NCBI RefSeq assembly: GCF_023701695.1
Contig: NZ_JAJOZC010000001.1
Coordinates: 3,471,894-3,535,893 of the forward strand
Direction: 5' to 3'
Source of the DNA: Streptomyces sp. RKAG290
Lineage (GTDB): Bacteria; Actinomycetota; Actinomycetes; Streptomycetales; Streptomycetaceae
DNA: 64,000 bases
Shown here: in pieces, positions 39,140-48,862 of the stretch
Numbering within the stretch: position 1 is the first letter of the stretch
How the letters are laid out: the number at the start of each line of letters is the position of its first letter
Translations under genes and position numbers: made by a program
Notes under the pieces: model-generated
Databases searched by the model: none
Seen by the model: the letters and a program-made list of their open reading frames with translations, nothing else
What the model was told of the DNA's origin: nothing

Positions 39140-39907
39140 TTGAGCAATTCTGCCGACTCTCCCCCAGGCCCGGTCCGGCGCAGCCTCCGGAATCCGGTCA
39201 GAGTGCTCACCGCTGCCGTTTTCGCCCTGGCCGGCCTCATCTTCGTCACCAGCGCCAACACGGCCAAGGGTACGAATATCCGTACGGACTCCTCGCTGCT
39301 GAAGCTCTCCGACCTCATCCAGCAGCGCAGCGAGAAGAACGCCGGCCTCGAGGAATCGGCCGCATCCGTGCGCGAGGACATCGACACCCTCGCCCAGCGC
39401 GACGACGGCAGCACCAAGGCGGAGGACGCCCGGCTCAAGGCGCTGGAGCGGGCCGCCGGCACGACCAAGCTCTCCGGCCGGTCCGTGTCCGTCACGCTCA
39501 ACGACGCCCCGCCGAACGCCACCGCGAGCCCCGGCTACCCCGATCCGCAACCCAATGACCTGGTGATTCACCAGCAGGACCTGCAGGCAGTCGTCAACGC
39601 CCTCTGGCAGGGTGGCGCCGGCGGCATCAAGGTGATGGACCAGCGGCTGATCTCCACCAGCGCGGTGCGCTGTGTCGGCAACACCCTGATCCTCCAGGGC
39701 CGGGTCTACTCGCCGCCGTACAAGATCACCGCCGTCGGTGATCCCGGCAAGCTCAAGCAGGCGCTCAACGCCTCCCCGGCGATCCAGAACTACCTGCTCT
39801 ATGTGAAGGCGTACGGGCTCGGCTGGAAAGTCGACGAGCGCGAGGCGGTGACTCTTCCCGGCTACTCGGGCACAGTGGATCTCCACTATGCGGAGCCGGT
39901 GAAGTAG
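39140..39907 (+). CDS. DUF881 membrane-anchored extracellular protein
   Basis: A 255-residue protein with one N-terminal membrane anchor (about residues 22–42) and an extracytoplasmic DUF881 domain containing a short coiled-coil (residues 55–110) and the family segment NDLVIHQQDLQAVVNALWQGGA. The TTG start has AAGGAG and AAGGG upstream. Synteny with crgA and trpG suggests a division-related role, but no function is known. Confidence 0.88.
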   Translation: MSNSADSPPGPVRRSLRNPVRVLTAAVFALAGLIFVTSANTAKGTNIRTDSSLLKLSDLIQQRSEKNAGLEESAASVREDIDTLAQRDDGSTKAEDARLKALERAAGTTKLSGRSVSVTLNDAPPNATASPGYPDPQPNDLVIHQQDLQAVVNALWQGGAGGIKVMDQRLISTSAVRCVGNTLILQGRVYSPPYKITAVGDPGKLKQALNASPAIQNYLLYVKAYGLGWKVDEREAVTLPGYSGTVDLHYAEPVK

Positions 39908-39932
39908 CGAGCAGCTGCGGGGAGGCCGACCG

Positions 39933-40631
39933 GTGTCGGTGCGACTGATCGTCAGGACGTTCAGCGAACTGTGCATCACCGTCGGTGCCCTGATCATTCT
40001 CTTTGTCGTGTACGTACTGTTCTGGACCGGTGTGAAGGCGGCCGGTGCCACCGAGGGGCAGATCGACGACCTGCAGAACCAGTGGGCGCAGGGGCCGGTC
40101 TCCGCACCCGCGACCTCCCCGGAGTCGCCCGCGCCGAAGCCCCCGGCGCCCAGGGCCTACCGCGACGGGAAACCGTTCGCGATGCTCTACGTACCCCGCT
40201 TCGGGAAGGGCTGGGAGTGGCCCGTGCTGGAGAACACCGAGGTCAAGACCCTGCAGAAGGGCCTCGGGCATTACCGCGGCACCGCCGGGCCCGGTGCCAC
40301 CGGCAATTTCGCGGTGGCCGGACACCGCCGCACGTACGGCGATCCCTTCAAGGACTTCCCGGAGCTGCGCGCCGGTGACGCGGTGGTGCTGACGGACGGG
40401 ACGACGTGGTTCACGTACCGCATCGACAAGAGGCCGTACCGCACCGTGCCCGGCGACATCGGCGTCATCGACCCCGTCCCGCGCAAGTCCGGCTTCGACG
40501 GTCCCGGGCGCTATCTGACGCTGACCACCTGCGACCCCGAGTGGGGCAGCAGCCACCGGCTCATCGTCTGGGCACACCTGGATGCGACCCAGCCCGTGAC
40601 CGCCGGAAGGCCGACAGCTTTCCACAGCTGA
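39933..40631 (+). CDS. Class E sortase (first of three)
   Basis: A 232-residue sortase with an N-terminal membrane anchor (about residues 12–35) and the catalytic Cys in TLTTCDPEW, His in VAGHRRTYGDPF and Arg in SHRLIVWAH. Sortases join LPXTG-like (LAXTG for class E) proteins to the cell wall. It follows DUF881 by 25 bp. It is the most divergent of the three here and lacks the long cytosolic extension of the second; its substrates are unknown. Confidence 0.9.
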   Translation: MSVRLIVRTFSELCITVGALIILFVVYVLFWTGVKAAGATEGQIDDLQNQWAQGPVSAPATSPESPAPKPPAPRAYRDGKPFAMLYVPRFGKGWEWPVLENTEVKTLQKGLGHYRGTAGPGATGNFAVAGHRRTYGDPFKDFPELRAGDAVVLTDGTTWFTYRIDKRPYRTVPGDIGVIDPVPRKSGFDGPGRYLTLTTCDPEWGSSHRLIVWAHLDATQPVTAGRPTAFHS

Positions 40632-40687
40632 CCCACGGCCCTGCCCCGGCCCTTTAGTCTGGTCCCGTACCGAATGGAGGGGTCAGC

Positions 40688-40870
40688 ATGTACGGCTGGA
40701 TCTGGCGTCATCTGCCGGGCAACGTGTGGGTGCGTGGGTTCGTCTCGCTCGTGCTCGCCCTGGCGGTTGTCTACGTGCTGTTCCAGTACGTCTTCCCGTG
40801 GGCGGAGCCGCTGCTTCCGTTCGGCGATGTGACGGTCGACGGCGCCGGTCCGACAGGAGCCGGCCGATGA
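40688..40870 (+). CDS. Small membrane protein of unknown function
   Basis: A 60-residue single-pass membrane protein (helix at about residues 14–38, WVRGFVSLVLALAVVYVLFQ) with a Gly/Pro-rich tail. ATG preceded by GGAGGGGT. Its stop overlaps the trpG-like start (ATGA), so it is coupled to that gene. Conserved at this place in Streptomyces; no known domain. Confidence 0.78.
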   Translation: MYGWIWRHLPGNVWVRGFVSLVLALAVVYVLFQYVFPWAEPLLPFGDVTVDGAGPTGAGR

Positions 40871-41505
40871 GCGCCCGCATCCTGGTCGTCGACAATTACG
40901 ACAGCTTCGTCTTCAACCTCGTCCAGTACCTCTACCAACTGGGCGCCGAGTGCGAGGTGCTGCGCAACGACGAGGTGACGCCGGCGCACGCCCAGGACGG
41001 CTTCGACGGCGTCCTGCTCTCGCCCGGCCCCGGCACCCCCGAGCACGCGGGCGTCTGTATCGACATGGTGCGGCACTGCGCGGCGACCGGCGTCCCGGTC
41101 TTCGGGGTCTGTCTCGGCATGCAGTCGATGGCGGTGGCGTACGGCGGTGTCGTGGACCGCGCCCCCGAGCTGCTGCACGGCAAGACGTCGGCGGTGACCC
41201 ACGAGGGCAAGGGCGTCTTCGCCGGTCTGCCCTCCCCCTTCATCGCCACCCGCTACCACTCGCTCGCCGCCGAACCGGACACGGTCCCCGGGGAGCTGGA
41301 GGTCACCGCGCGCACGGCCGACGGCATCATCATGGGGCTGCGGCACCGGGAGCTGGCGGTCGAGGGAGTGCAGTTCCATCCGGAGTCGGTGCTCACCGAG
41401 CACGGCCATCTGATGCTGGCCAACTGGCTGGCGCAGTGCGGTGACGCCGGAGCCGTCGAGAGGTCGGCGGGACTCGCGCCGGTGGTGGGCAAGGCCGTCG
41501 CGTGA
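40867..41505 (+). CDS. Glutamine amidotransferase, anthranilate/aminodeoxychorismate synthase component II
   Basis: A 212-residue class I glutaminase with NYDSFVFNLVQYL opening, oxyanion-loop SPGPGTPEHAG, nucleophile Cys in FGVCLGMQ, and the His/Glu pair in QFHPES. It provides ammonia for anthranilate or 4-amino-4-deoxychorismate synthesis; TrpG and PabA cannot be told apart here and many actinobacteria use one for both. The position equals trpG (Rv0013) of M. tuberculosis. It sits between sortase genes with overlapping stops and starts. Confidence 0.9.
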   Translation: MSARILVVDNYDSFVFNLVQYLYQLGAECEVLRNDEVTPAHAQDGFDGVLLSPGPGTPEHAGVCIDMVRHCAATGVPVFGVCLGMQSMAVAYGGVVDRAPELLHGKTSAVTHEGKGVFAGLPSPFIATRYHSLAAEPDTVPGELEVTARTADGIIMGLRHRELAVEGVQFHPESVLTEHGHLMLANWLAQCGDAGAVERSAGLAPVVGKAVA

Positions 41506-42887
41506 CCCCACCGCGCCACGGATCCGACGCCGGCCAGGACGGCCCGTACGAGCCGGAGGCGTACGAGGCCGCAGGCGCGTTCGAGGCGGCGGTCGGCCAG
41601 CTGGTGGACCCGCTGAACGATCCGCTGCCGGGGGAGCACGCCTCACCCTGGTTCCGGGCGGAGAACGCCCCCGGAGAGCCGGCGGCCGGCCCGACGACCC
41701 CGGACGATGGCCCGGCCGTCCCGCCGGGCGTCGGCGTCACCGAGGCTGAGCCGCCACACGGGCCACAGGCGGCTCAGGGCCCCCCGCGCGAGTGGTACGA
41801 CCCCGAGGGCTACGAACGGGACTGGTACGGCCACCAGGAGCCCCTCCGGGCGGCCCCCGCCGAAGTGGTTCCCCCCAACGACGAGACCGTCGCGCTGCGT
41901 ACGGCGGACACCCGGCGAATAGTCCCCACCGCGGCGACCACGCACCGCGCGGGACCGGAACATGGTTCGGGGGCCCGCGAGAAGCAGCAGGAGAGCACCG
42001 TAGAGGCCGGTGCGTCCGGTGACGCCGGCGCAGCCCTGGAGGCGGACGGGTCCGGCACAGCGGCGAGCACCGGTGGCCGGGCCGAGCGGCGCCGTGCGGC
42101 GAAGGGCCGCGGCCGAAGGCGCGCCGAACCGCAGTCGGGAGCCGCGTCGCAGACGGGCGCCCCCGCGAAGCCGATGTCGCGCGTCGAGGCGCGACGGGCG
42201 GCCAGGGCGGCCAAGGACAGCCCCGCCGTGGTGGTCAGCCGGGTGGTCGGCGAGCTGTTCATCTCGCTGGGCGTGCTGATGCTGCTGTTCGTCACCTACC
42301 AGCTGTGGTGGACCAACGTGCGCGCCGACCAGATCGCCGGCAACGAGACGCACAAGATCCAGGACGACTGGGCCAGCGGCAAACGTGCGCCCGGCGCGTT
42401 CGAAGCGGGGCAGGGTTTCGCCATCATCCACATCCCGAAACTGGATGTGGTCACGCCGATCGCCGAGGGGACCAGCAAGGACAAGGTCCTCGACCGCGGC
42501 ATGGTCGGCCATTACGGCGAGGCGCCGCTGCGCACGGCGATGCCGTCGGCCAAGCAGGGCAACTTCGCGCTGGCCGGCCACCGCAACACGCACGGCGAAC
42601 CGTTCCGCTACATCAACCGGCTGAGCCCCGGCGACCCGATCGTGGTCGAGACGCAGGATGCGTACTACACGTACGAGATGACGAGCGTCCTGCCGCAGAC
42701 CTCGCCGTCCAATGTGTCGGTGATCGCCGCGGTGCCGCCGCAGTCGGGATTCACCAAGCCCGGGCGATACATCACGTTGACGACCTGTACACCCGAATTC
42801 ACGAGTACGTACCGATTGATCGTCTGGGGCAAGATGGTCGACGAACGGCCGCGCAGCAAGGGGAAGCCCGACGCGCTCGTGGGCTGA
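41502..42887 (+). CDS. srtE1: Class E sortase with long cytosolic N-terminal extension (SrtE1-like)
   Basis: A 461-residue sortase: about 235 residues of Pro/Glu/Ala-rich disordered cytosolic sequence, a membrane helix near 245–268, then the sortase domain with Cys in TLTTCTPEF, His in LAGHRNTHGEPF and Arg in TYRLIVWG. In S. coelicolor the paired sortases SrtE1 and SrtE2 at this locus anchor long chaplins to the aerial hyphal wall. The GTG start overlaps the trpG-like stop. The symbol is by position and similarity. Confidence 0.88.
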   Translation: MTPPRHGSDAGQDGPYEPEAYEAAGAFEAAVGQLVDPLNDPLPGEHASPWFRAENAPGEPAAGPTTPDDGPAVPPGVGVTEAEPPHGPQAAQGPPREWYDPEGYERDWYGHQEPLRAAPAEVVPPNDETVALRTADTRRIVPTAATTHRAGPEHGSGAREKQQESTVEAGASGDAGAALEADGSGTAASTGGRAERRRAAKGRGRRRAEPQSGAASQTGAPAKPMSRVEARRAARAAKDSPAVVVSRVVGELFISLGVLMLLFVTYQLWWTNVRADQIAGNETHKIQDDWASGKRAPGAFEAGQGFAIIHIPKLDVVTPIAEGTSKDKVLDRGMVGHYGEAPLRTAMPSAKQGNFALAGHRNTHGEPFRYINRLSPGDPIVVETQDAYYTYEMTSVLPQTSPSNVSVIAAVPPQSGFTKPGRYITLTTCTPEFTSTYRLIVWGKMVDERPRSKGKPDALVG

Positions 42888-42921
42888 ACGGGCTGAACAA
42901 CATCACGACAGGGACGGTGCG

Positions 42922-43650
42922 GTGGCAGCGAGGACCGAGGACCAAGAGCAGACCGGCGAGTCCGCGCCCCCGGTGCGGCACAGGAACCGCCATCCCGTCG
43001 CGACCGCGGTCAGTGTCTTCGGCGAACTCCTGATCACCGCGGGCCTGGTGCTCGGGCTCTTCGTCGTCTACTCCCTGTGGTGGACGAACGTGCTCGCCGA
43101 CCGCGAGGCCACCAAACAGGGCGACACCATCCGCGACCGCTGGGCCGGCGGCCCGGGGGCGCTGGACACCAAGGACGGCATCGGCTTCCTGCACGTCCCG
43201 TCGATGAAGAACGGTGAGGTGCTAGTCAAGAAGGGCACCGACACCGAGATCCTCAACGACGGCATCGCCGGCTACTACACCGATCCGGTGAAATCGGCGC
43301 TGCCCGCTGCCAAGCACGGCAACTTCACGCTGGCCGCCCACCGGGACGGCCACGGGGCGAAGTTCCACAACATCGACAAGGTGCGGACCGGGGACGCGGT
43401 CGTCTTCGAGACCAAGGACACCTGGTACGTCTACAAGGTCTTCAAGGAGCTTCCCGAGACGTCGAAGTACAACGTCGACGTGCTCCAGGCGGTCCCGAAG
43501 GGCTCAGGCATGAAGAAGGCCGGCCGCTACATCACCCTGACCACCTGCACGCCCGTCTACACGTCGAAGTACCGCTACATCGTGTGGGGCGAGCTGGTCC
43601 GTACGGAGAAGGTCGACCGCGACCGTACGAAGCCGGCGGAGCTGCGCTGA
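42922..43650 (+). CDS. srtE2: Class E sortase (SrtE2-like)
   Basis: A 242-residue sortase with a short cytosolic start, membrane anchor at about residues 32–55 and catalytic Cys in TLTTCTPVY, His in LAAHRDGHGAKF and Arg in KYRYIVWG. It follows the longer sortase by 34 bp and ends near a bidirectional terminator facing pknB. The symbol follows the S. coelicolor pair next to pknB. Confidence 0.88.
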   Translation: MAARTEDQEQTGESAPPVRHRNRHPVATAVSVFGELLITAGLVLGLFVVYSLWWTNVLADREATKQGDTIRDRWAGGPGALDTKDGIGFLHVPSMKNGEVLVKKGTDTEILNDGIAGYYTDPVKSALPAAKHGNFTLAAHRDGHGAKFHNIDKVRTGDAVVFETKDTWYVYKVFKELPETSKYNVDVLQAVPKGSGMKKAGRYITLTTCTPVYTSKYRYIVWGELVRTEKVDRDRTKPAELR

Positions 43651-43759
43651 CGCGGAAGCCGCCTGAGCGCTTGAGCGCCTGGCGTCCGAGTGCCTGGTGT
43701 CTGCGTGCCTGAGTGCGTGCGTGCTTGGCGTTTGAATGCCTGAACCTGCCGGTACAGCA

Positions 43760-43795
43760 AAGGGCCCCGGTCACCGTTGCGGTGCCGGGGCCCTT
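43760..43795. terminator. Bidirectional terminator between sortase and pknB
   Basis: AAGGGCCCCGG and CCGGGGCCCTT form an 11-bp stem, with one bulged T then five more pairs and loop TTG. The 43651–43759 stretch before it is a degenerate GC(C/G)TG-rich simple sequence without a gene. Confidence 0.85.
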
Positions 43796-43815
43796 CGCTG
43801 TGCCGTGTCCGGTCG

Positions 43816-45807
43816 TCAGTCCTGCTGTCCGTTCTGGCCGCCGAAGATGTTGCCGGGCCCGCCTCCGTCGACGGTTGTCAGGGTGACCGTGCCGCCCTTG
43901 TCCACCTGGGTGTTGGGCGCCGGAGCGCTGATGACCACCTTGGCGTCCGGCTTGTCGACCGAGTTGGGGCCGAGCGCGACCACCAGGCCGAGGCCTTCCA
44001 GCTGCGTCTTCACGTCCTGGTAGGACTTGCCGACGATGTCACCCGGGATGGTGACCTTCTCCGGCTCGGGCGGGCCCTTGGACACCTTCAGGATGATCGG
44101 GGCGTCCTTCGCGGCCTTCTTGCCGGCTGCCGGGGACTGGTCGACCACCTGGTTGGCCGGCTTGTCGGAGTCGACGTCGGTCCTGCCGACGTTGGTGAAG
44201 CCGAGTCCGGTGAGCTGGGCCAGCGCGTCGTCGTACGTACGGTCGGTCACCGGCGGCACCGAGAGCAGCTTCTGGGTGGCGACCGAGAGCTTGACCTCGG
44301 AGTTCTTCTCGGCCTTCGTGTCGCCCTTCGGCGACTGCTCCAGGACTCTGCCCGCTTCCACGTCGTCGGATTCGACCGAGGTGACCGAGACGGTGAACCC
44401 CTTCTCCTCCAACGTCTTGCGGGCGCTTTCCTCGGTCTTCTCCGTGACGTCCGGGACATCGATCTTCGGAGCGCCGCTGGAGACGAAGACCGTGACGGTC
44501 TCCTCCTCCGCCATCTTCTCGTCCGACGTCGGTGTCTGGCGGCAGATCTTGCCCTGGGGCTGCTCCTCGCACTCTTCCTTCGGACCGGTCTTGAGCACCA
44601 CGTTGGCGTTGTCCGCGAGCTTCCGTGCGTCCTTGACGGTCAGGCCGACCATGTTGGGGACGTCGAACTTGTCGCTGTCGCTGTTCGTGTCGCCGAAGAC
44701 CGCCTTGCCGATGAGGATCGCGCCGATCAGCACCAGGATGCCCGCGATGACCAGCAGGATCGTCGAGGTGTTGCTCTTCTTCTGCCGGCGGCGGTCGGGC
44801 CGGTCGTCGTAGCCGTAGCCGCCGTCGTCCGGGTTGACCGGGGGCAGCATCGACGTCTGGGCGCCGTTCTGGTCCGCGGCCCGCAGGGCGGTGGTGGGCT
44901 GGTCGTTGCCGTACCCGTCATAGCCGCCGTATCCGGCCGCGCCCATCGCCGAGGTGGCGGCGACCGGCTGTCCGTCGAGGCAGGCCTCGATGTCGGCGCG
45001 CATCTCGTCGGCCGACTGATAGCGGTAGTCCGGGTCCTTGACCAGGGCCTTCAACACGATCGCGTCCATCTCGGGCGTGATCTCGGGGTCGAAGTTGCTG
45101 GGGGTCTGCGGCTCTTCCCGTACGTGCTGGTAGGCAACCGCGACGGGTGAGTCGCCGATGAACGGCGGCCGGACCGTCAACAGCTCGTAGAGCAGGCAGC
45201 CGGTCGAATACAGGTCGGACCGTGCGTCGACCTGCTCGCCCTTGGCCTGCTCCGGGGAGAGGTACTGGGCAGTGCCGATGACGGCGGCGGTCTGGGTCAT
45301 CGTCATGCCGGAGTCGCCCATGGCGCGGGCGATGCCGAAGTCCATGACCTTGACCTGGCCGGTGCGCGTCAGCATGACGTTGGCCGGCTTGATGTCACGG
45401 TGCACGATGCCCGCGCGGTGCGAGTACTCAAGCGCCTGGAGGATGCCGACGGTCATTTCGAGGGTGCGCTCGGGCAGCAGCCTGCGGCCCGAGTGGAGCA
45501 GCTCCCTGAGCGTCGACCCGTCGACGTACTCCATGACGATGTACGGGATCGAGACCCCGTCGACGTAGTCCTCACCGGTGTCGTACACCGCGACGATCGC
45601 CGGATGGTTGAGCGAGGCGGCGGACTGGGCCTCACGGCGGAACCGGGCCTGGAAGGACGGGTCGCGGGCGAGATCCGCCCGCAGCGTCTTCACAGCTACG
45701 GTGCGGCCGAGCCGGGTGTCGTGAGCGAGGTAGACCTCGGCCATGCCACCACGGCCGAGCACCGAGCCCAGCTCGTACCGGCCGCCGAGGCGACGCGGCT
45801 CTTCCAT
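43816..45807 (-). CDS. pknB: PASTA-domain serine/threonine protein kinase PknB
   Basis: A 663-residue kinase that controls peptidoglycan synthesis and division. Kinase domain residues 9–275: GRGGMAEVYLA, catalytic Lys in VAVKTLR, HRDIKPANVM, DFG and the activation loop GTAQYLSPEQ. A linker precedes a membrane helix (about 345–366), then four PASTA repeats outside that sense muropeptides or lipid II. ATG 45807 is chosen with a purine-rich site; the longer frame from 45843 is less likely. Last gene of the fhaA–pknB operon. Confidence 0.96.
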   Translation of the reverse strand: MEEPRRLGGRYELGSVLGRGGMAEVYLAHDTRLGRTVAVKTLRADLARDPSFQARFRREAQSAASLNHPAIVAVYDTGEDYVDGVSIPYIVMEYVDGSTLRELLHSGRRLLPERTLEMTVGILQALEYSHRAGIVHRDIKPANVMLTRTGQVKVMDFGIARAMGDSGMTMTQTAAVIGTAQYLSPEQAKGEQVDARSDLYSTGCLLYELLTVRPPFIGDSPVAVAYQHVREEPQTPSNFDPEITPEMDAIVLKALVKDPDYRYQSADEMRADIEACLDGQPVAATSAMGAAGYGGYDGYGNDQPTTALRAADQNGAQTSMLPPVNPDDGGYGYDDRPDRRRQKKSNTSTILLVIAGILVLIGAILIGKAVFGDTNSDSDKFDVPNMVGLTVKDARKLADNANVVLKTGPKEECEEQPQGKICRQTPTSDEKMAEEETVTVFVSSGAPKIDVPDVTEKTEESARKTLEEKGFTVSVTSVESDDVEAGRVLEQSPKGDTKAEKNSEVKLSVATQKLLSVPPVTDRTYDDALAQLTGLGFTNVGRTDVDSDKPANQVVDQSPAAGKKAAKDAPIILKVSKGPPEPEKVTIPGDIVGKSYQDVKTQLEGLGLVVALGPNSVDKPDAKVVISAPAPNTQVDKGGTVTLTTVDGGGPGNIFGGQNGQQD

Positions 45808-45974
45808 AACTGTTCCAGCCCTCTCCGTCAGTCCTGACCGCACCGGTGTGCGGTCCGGCGGTGTGCTGTTCGCGGATACGCTACCGGCCGCGCACTACCT
45901 GATCGGCCCGCAGGCGATACCTGATATCCGACCGGTATCCCCTCGTGCCGATATGGAGCCCGGTGTGGGTGGCG

Positions 45975-47432
45975 TCACTTCTTGCCGTCGATGACTGCCT
46001 GCATGACCGCCTTCGCGATGGGGCGGCCAGTCCGCCACCGGAGATGTCGTCCCGGTTGGCGTCGCTGTCCTCGACGACCACGGCGACGGCGACGGGGGAA
46101 CCGCTGTCGGTCTTGGCGTACGAGATGAACCAGGCGTACGGGTTCTCGCTGTTGTTCAGACCGTGCTGAGCGGTACCCGTCTTGCCGCCGACGGTGACGC
46201 CCTGGATCTTGGCGTTCGTCCCGGTGCCCTTGTCGACGACGGTCTCCATCATCTGCTGGAGCTTCTGGGCGTTCTCACCCGAGAGGGGCTGGCTGAGCTG
46301 CTCCTTCTCGTGGGTGTAGATGACGTCCAGGTTGGGCGCCTGCCGCTCGGCGACCATGTACGGCTGCATCAGCTTGCCGTCGTTGGCGACCGCGGAGGCC
46401 ACCATCGCCATCTGGAGCGGCGTGGCGCGGTTGGACGCCTGGCCGATGCCCGCCATGGCGTTCTGCGGCGGGTTGTCCTTGGGGTAGATGCTCGCGTCGG
46501 CGCGGACCGGAGTGAAGACTTCCTTGTTGAAGCCGAACTTGTCGGCTGCGTCGATCATCTTCTGGTTGCCGAGGTCGTCGCTGATCTTGCCGAAGACGGT
46601 GTTGCAGGAATACCGCAGCGCTTCCCGGAGCGAGGCGTTCTCACACGGGATGTTGCCCTCGTTGTCGAGGTTCTGGCTGGTCTGGGGAAGACGGAACGGC
46701 AGCGGCGACTTCGTCTTGGCGTCGATGTCGGTGTAGAGGCCGTCCTCCAGGGCAGCGGCCGCGGTGACGACCTTGAAGGTCGAGCCGGGCGGGTAGGTCT
46801 CGCGCAGCGCCCGGTTGAGCATCGGCTTGTCCTTGTCCTTCAGCAGGGACTGCCAGGCCTTGGTGTCGGCCTTGTCGTTGCCCGCGAAGGTCGAGGGGTC
46901 GTACGAGGGGGTGCTGGCGAGCGCCAGAATCGCGCCGGTCTGCGGATCCAGGGCGACGACGGCCCCTTCTTGTTGCCGAGCCCCTTGAAGGCGGCCTTCT
47001 GCGCGGCGCTGTTGAGCGTGGTGACGACGTTGCCGCCCTGCTTCTTCTCGCCGGTGAACATCGACATCGTCCGGTCGAAGAAGAGCTGGTCGTCGTTGCC
47101 GGTGAGGATGCCGTCCTCGATGCTCTCCAGCTGTGTGGCGCCGAAGGCCTGGGAGGAGTAGCCGGTGACGGGGCCCACATGGGGCCGTCCTGCCAGGCGC
47201 GCTTGTACTTGAAGTCGCTGTCCTTGGTCTCCTTGGACGCCGTGACCGCGTTGCCGCCGTCGACGATGATGTCGCCGCGCTCGTGCGCGTACCGCTCGAT
47301 ACGGACGCGGCGGTTCTCGTCGCGGGTGTTGAGCTCGTCGGCGCGCACGTACTGGAGGTAGTTGGTACGTACGAGCAGGGCCAGGATGAGGAGTCCGCAG
47401 AAGATCGCGATCCGGCGCAGGGGCTTGTTCAC
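45975..47432 (-). CDS. pbpA: Penicillin-binding protein PbpA (transpeptidase), interrupted by three apparent single-base losses
   Basis: The start MNKPLRRIAIFCGLLILALL gives a membrane anchor, and the transpeptidase carries STFK (active serine) in PPGSTFKV, SCN and KTG in GGKTGTAQ. The frame breaks at G4 47170–47173, C4 46963–46966 and G4 46020–46023; adding one base to each restores a 486-residue class B PBP. The last break moves the end into the frame that reads AIAKAVMQAVIDGKK then stop. It cross-links peptidoglycan in partnership with the adjacent FtsW/RodA. Its GTG overlaps the FtsW stop. The breaks are read as sequence errors. Confidence 0.9.
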
Positions 47433-48840
47433 GGGCGGACCACCTGGGTCATCTCGGCGTCGGAGGAAGGCGCGGGGGCCGGTGCGGGGCGGCGCGCGGT
47501 GTCGCTGATCCTGATCAGGATCCCGATCAGGGCCCAGTTGGCGATCACGGACGATCCACCGGCTGCGAGGAACGGCATCGTCATACCGGTCAGCGGGATG
47601 AGCCCCATGACACCACCGGCGACGACGAAGACCTGGATGGCGAAGGCGCCGGACAGGCCGATGGCGAGGAGCTTGCCGAAGGGGTCGCGAGCGGCGAGCG
47701 CCGTGCGGACCCCGCGCTCGACGATGAGGCCGTAGACCAGCAGGACGGCCATCATCCCGGCGAGGCCGAGCTCCTCACCGACGGTGGAGAGGATGAAGTC
47801 GGCGTTGGCGGCGAAGCCGATCAGGTCGGAGTGGCCCTGCCCCCAGCCGGTGCCCATGGTGCCCCGGAACCGAAGGACATGATGGCGTTGCCGATCTGCT
47901 CACAGGCGCCGTCCGTCTGATAGCAGGCGAAGGGATCCATCCACGCGTCCACACGCTGCTGCACATGCGATTCGAACGTGGACACACCCACCGCTCCGGC
48001 CGCGGACATCAGCAGACCGAAGACGATCCAGCTGGTCCGCTCCGTCGCGACGTACAGCATGATCACGAAGAGGCCGAAGAACAGGAGTGACGTTCCGAGG
48101 TCGGTCTCGAAGACCAGGATCAGGATCGACAGCACCCAGATGACCAGGATCGGTCCCAGGTCGCGGCCGCGCGGCAGGTACAGCCCCATGAAACGGCGGC
48201 TGGCGAGGGCCAGCGCATCGCGTTTGACCATGAGATAGCCCGCGAAGAAGATCGCGATGATGATCTTCGCGAACTCGCCGGGCTGGATGGAGAAGCCGGC
48301 GATCGTGATCCAGATCTTGGCGCCGAACTTGCCGGGGAAGAACATCGGCAGGATCAGCAGAATCAGTGCCGCCACCATGGAGATGTACGTGTAGCGCTGC
48401 AGGATGCGGTGGTCCTTGAGCAGCATCAGGACTCCGACGAACAGAGCCACACCGATCGCGGAGTACATCAGCTGCCGGGGAGCGGAGGGAGTGAATACCC
48501 CGTAGAGGTTCTTGGCGTCCCTGATCAGCTTCGGCGACTGGTCCAGCCGCCAGATCAGCACCAGCCCCAGCCCGTTGAGGAGTGTGGCCAGCGGCAGCAG
48601 CAGCGGGTCCGCGTACGGGGCGAACTTGCGCACCACAAGGTGGGCCACGCCGCCGAGGAGTACCAGGCCGAGCCCGTATCCGAACATGCCGGAAGGCAGC
48701 GAGCCGTCGATGGCGAGACCCACGTTGGCGTAGGCGAACACCGAGATGCCGATGGCGAAGACCATCATCATCAGTTCGGTGTTGCGCCGGCTCGGTGCGT
48801 CGATCGCGCCGATCGTGGTCGTGTTGGTGACAACGCTCAT
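47429..48840 (-). CDS. FtsW/RodA SEDS peptidoglycan polymerase, interrupted by one apparent single-base loss
   Basis: About 470 residues with 10–12 membrane helices. It opens MSVVTNTTTIGAIDAPSRRN and has SEDS features FGAKIWITIAGFSIQPGEFA and, after the break, GWGQGHSDLIGFAANADFI and VAGGVMGLIPLTGMTMPFLA. The frame breaks at the C4 run 47862–47865. SEDS proteins polymerise lipid II and pair with a class B PBP, here pbpA. By position it is the RodA homologue of M. tuberculosis (Rv0017c); streptomycete annotation often uses ftsW. Confidence 0.9.
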
Positions 48841-48862
48841 GGTGCTGAAGGCCCCTACGGCT

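Noticed and set aside
45975..47432. pbpA as three separate small genes or a decayed gene
   Set aside because: All active-site motifs are present in order and each break is repaired by one base in a G/C run.
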